Source of the DNA: Alphaproteobacteria bacterium
GTDB lineage: Bacteria; Pseudomonadota; Alphaproteobacteria; ATCC43930; CGMCC-115725
NCBI GenBank assembly: GCA_005888515.1
Contig: VAZR01000158.1
Location: 1-7,190, forward strand
Reading direction: 5' to 3'
Length of the DNA: 7,190 nucleotides
The notes below the pieces were generated by a model, which worked only from the letters and a program-made list of their open reading frames with translations, was not told the DNA's origin and searched no databases. The position numbers and the translations under genes were made by a program. Shown one piece after another: positions 6,109 to 7,190 of this stretch. Every line of letters begins with the position of its first letter. Position 1 is the first letter of the stretch.

Positions 6109-6207
6109 TCAAGATCGGCGGGCTCTGGCGCGCAGCAGCCGATACCATACGGCGATCACCAGCAGCATCAGGAGCACACCGAAAAGCCAGAACGGCGACA
6201 ACGGCTC
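6109..6207 (-). pseudogene. Out-of-frame C-terminal membrane anchor of the NikM-like protein
   Basis: Reading the minus strand from 6207 in the neighbouring frame gives 32 residues: EPLSPFWLFG, an apolar helix VLLMLLVIAVWY, then the basic tail RLLRARARRS and TGA at 6111-6109. This is a textbook stop-transfer helix with positive charges on the cytoplasmic side, and it completes a periplasmic domain plus C-terminal anchor. One extra base in the CCCC run (6207-6210) would join the parts into a gene of about 135 codons. More sequence than one base could also be missing at the junction. Confidence 0.65.
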
Positions 6208-6515
6208 CCCTCGCCGCCGCTACGCGCCTCGGCGCTCCAGAACCCGTCGCGGTCTGCGCCGAACTCGAACTTCCCCTCGTTATCCGTCCGCCCGGTCAGC
6301 GCGGGCCGGTTCGGCTCCCCGGGCGCGAAAACACGCACCTCGGCATTGGCCATTGGCTTGCCGTCGCTGGTCGCGAATTGCACGGTAACCTGATGGCGCG
6401 CGAACAGGTCGAGCGCCTCAACGGGCCTCGGGCCGAACGCCACGACGAGCAGCGTCGCCGCAAGAGCGGCTTGGCGCAGCCGAGAAGAACAGACACTCTG
6501 CATCGCGACAGCCAC
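6168..6515 (-). CDS. Exported carboxypeptidase-regulatory-like (NikM/DUF4198-like) small protein, frameshifted at its 3' end
   Basis: As it reads, this is 115 residues. It begins with a signal peptide: SRLR, an apolar AALAATLLVVAF core, and a V-E-A cleavage site before LDLF. A compact beta-sandwich stretch follows (HQVTVQFATSDGKPMANAEVRVFAPGEPN...TGRTDNEGKFEFGADRDG), the pattern of carboxypeptidase-regulatory-like domains also found in periplasmic nickel-transport (NikM-like) proteins. The last 15 residues (SRCRRSGFSVCS and neighbours) look unnatural, and a neighbouring frame instead encodes a clean membrane helix, so the gene has lost register near 6207-6210. The start may be GTG 6515, with GGAGG 12 bases upstream, or ATG 6503. 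A role in metal uptake or envelope function is only a family-level guess. The 5' ends of this gene and the reductase gene are 17 bases apart and divergent. Confidence 0.7.
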   Translation of the reverse strand: MAVAMQSVCSSRLRQAALAATLLVVAFGPRPVEALDLFARHQVTVQFATSDGKPMANAEVRVFAPGEPNRPALTGRTDNEGKFEFGADRDGFWSAEARSGGEGSRCRRSGFSVCS

Positions 6516-6532
6516 GATACGGAAAAGCCTCC

Positions 6533-7190
6533 ATGAAGATAGTCGTGTTCGGCGCCGGTGCGGTCGGCGGCCATGTCGCGACCCGGCTCGGCGCCGGCGC
6601 CGTCGGCGGCCATGTCGCGACCCGGCTCGGCGCCGGCGCCGCCGCGGCGGGGATCGAAGTCGCGGCGGTGGCGCGAGGCGCCCAGCTTGCCGCGATCCGG
6701 GAGCGCGGCCTGACCTTATGGATCGGCGAGGAGCGCTATTCGGCGTGGCTTCACGCCACCGACCGGCCCGAGACCCTCGGGCCGCAGGATGTCGTCTTCG
6801 TCACACTGAAATCCTCGGTATTGCCGGAAGCCGCGCCGGCCTTGCGGACGCTGATCGGCCCCGACACCAGCGTCATCTTCGCAATGAACGGCATTCCGTG
6901 GTGGTACCTTTACCGCTGCCCGGAAAACGGTGTGCCGCACCCCGATTTGTCGCGGCTCGACCCCGGAGGCGTCCTGGCGCATTCGGTCGGGCCCGAGCGG
7001 GTCATCGGCTGCATGATCAACTCGGCCAACGAAGTCGTCGAGCCGGGGGTGATCCGCAACTCGCCGGGCACGCTCAACCGTTTCACCTTGGGCGAACCCG
7101 ACGGCACGGTGTCGCGCCGCATCGAGGCGATCTCCGCCGCCTTCGAACGGGCCGGGGTCGCGGCCCCGATCAGCACGGCGATCCGGACCG
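6533..7190 (+). CDS. Ketopantoate reductase (PanE/ApbA) family protein, 5' part, with duplicated Rossmann loop (3' end outside window)
   Basis: Members reduce a 2-keto acid with NADPH; PanE itself makes pantoate for coenzyme A, but genomes often hold several paralogues of unknown substrate. The visible 219 codons start MKIVVFGAGAVGG, a GxGxxG dinucleotide-binding loop. They continue through VTLKSS with Lys93 (the usual catalytic Lys position) and AMNGIPWWY with Asn119 (a substrate-binding Asn in the family), then the conserved INSANEVVEPGVIRN region. The NGIPWWY form is, from memory, typical of proteobacterial paralogues rather than of housekeeping PanE, so no symbol is given. Residues 7-19 are repeated exactly as residues 20-32, which is abnormal for this fold. 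ATG 6533 has a weak GGAA eight bases upstream. The gene is divergent from the minus-strand gene and runs off the window. Confidence 0.9.
   Translation, partial: MKIVVFGAGAVGGHVATRLGAGAVGGHVATRLGAGAAAAGIEVAAVARGAQLAAIRERGLTLWIGEERYSAWLHATDRPETLGPQDVVFVTLKSSVLPEAAPALRTLIGPDTSVIFAMNGIPWWYLYRCPENGVPHPDLSRLDPGGVLAHSVGPERVIGCMINSANEVVEPGVIRNSPGTLNRFTLGEPDGTVSRRIEAISAAFERAGVAAPISTAIRT
6551..6641 (+). repeat. 39-bp in-frame tandem duplication (2.3 copies) in the reductase gene
   Basis: Unit 1 (6551-6589) and unit 2 (6590-6628) match at 37 of 39 bases and both encode GAGAVGGHVATRL. A third partial copy (GGCGCCGGCGCCG, 6629-6641) equals the first 13 bases of unit 2. The two differences (GGT GCG against GGC GCC) make unit 2 resemble the partial third copy more than unit 1, which fits slippage or recombination between GC-rich short repeats. 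Confidence 0.95.

Overview
The window is about 7.2 kb of very GC-rich bacterial DNA. Two repeat families sit between its genes: CCCTCTCCCGC...GCGGGAGAGGG hairpins, and GTCCCGGC...GCCGGGAC (REP-like) hairpins. Together with the gene families present, they resemble Hyphomicrobiales (Rhizobiales), perhaps near Bradyrhizobium, Rhodopseudomonas or Xanthobacteraceae. That placement is an inference from memory of such genomes, not a search result.

Layout: (1) 1-1044 is the 3' part of thiC (thiamine pyrimidine synthesis), cut by the left window edge. (2) 1055-1207 is a compact, MITE-like composite palindrome bounded by a 9-bp direct repeat. (3) 1121-1672 is a Nudix hydrolase whose only visible start codons lie inside that element. 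(4) 1673-1961 is non-coding and holds a short REP-like hairpin and a weak promoter candidate. (5) 1962-6022 is a probable three-gene operon: a small unrecognised membrane protein, a penicillin-acylase-family Ntn amidohydrolase, and a GH3-family adenylating acyl-amide synthetase. The last two overlap by ATGA. (6) 6023-6102 is a REP-like inverted repeat that fills the gap between convergent genes. (7) 6109-6515 on the minus strand is a small exported protein with a carboxypeptidase-regulatory-like or NikM-like domain. A frameshift has cut it off from its C-terminal membrane anchor. (8) 6533 to the window end is a ketopantoate-reductase-family (PanE/ApbA-like) gene with an in-frame 39-bp tandem duplication of its nucleotide-binding loop.

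The most interesting element is the acylase-GH3 pair. GH3 enzymes make acyl-amide conjugates and Ntn acylases hydrolyse amides, so the pair could make and break the same kind of molecule. The acylase has a signal-like N-terminus (periplasm) while GH3 needs ATP (cytoplasm), so the two activities would be on opposite sides of the inner membrane. The small membrane protein encoded first could belong to the same system. The substrate cannot be read from sequence. The acylase does carry His at beta-chain position 23, as in cephalosporin and acyl-homoserine-lactone acylases, where penicillin G acylase has Gln.

Two local lesions, the frameshift at about 6207-6210 and the loop duplication at 6551-6628, lie within 420 bp of each other in divergent genes. 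Read-level checking would show whether they are real.
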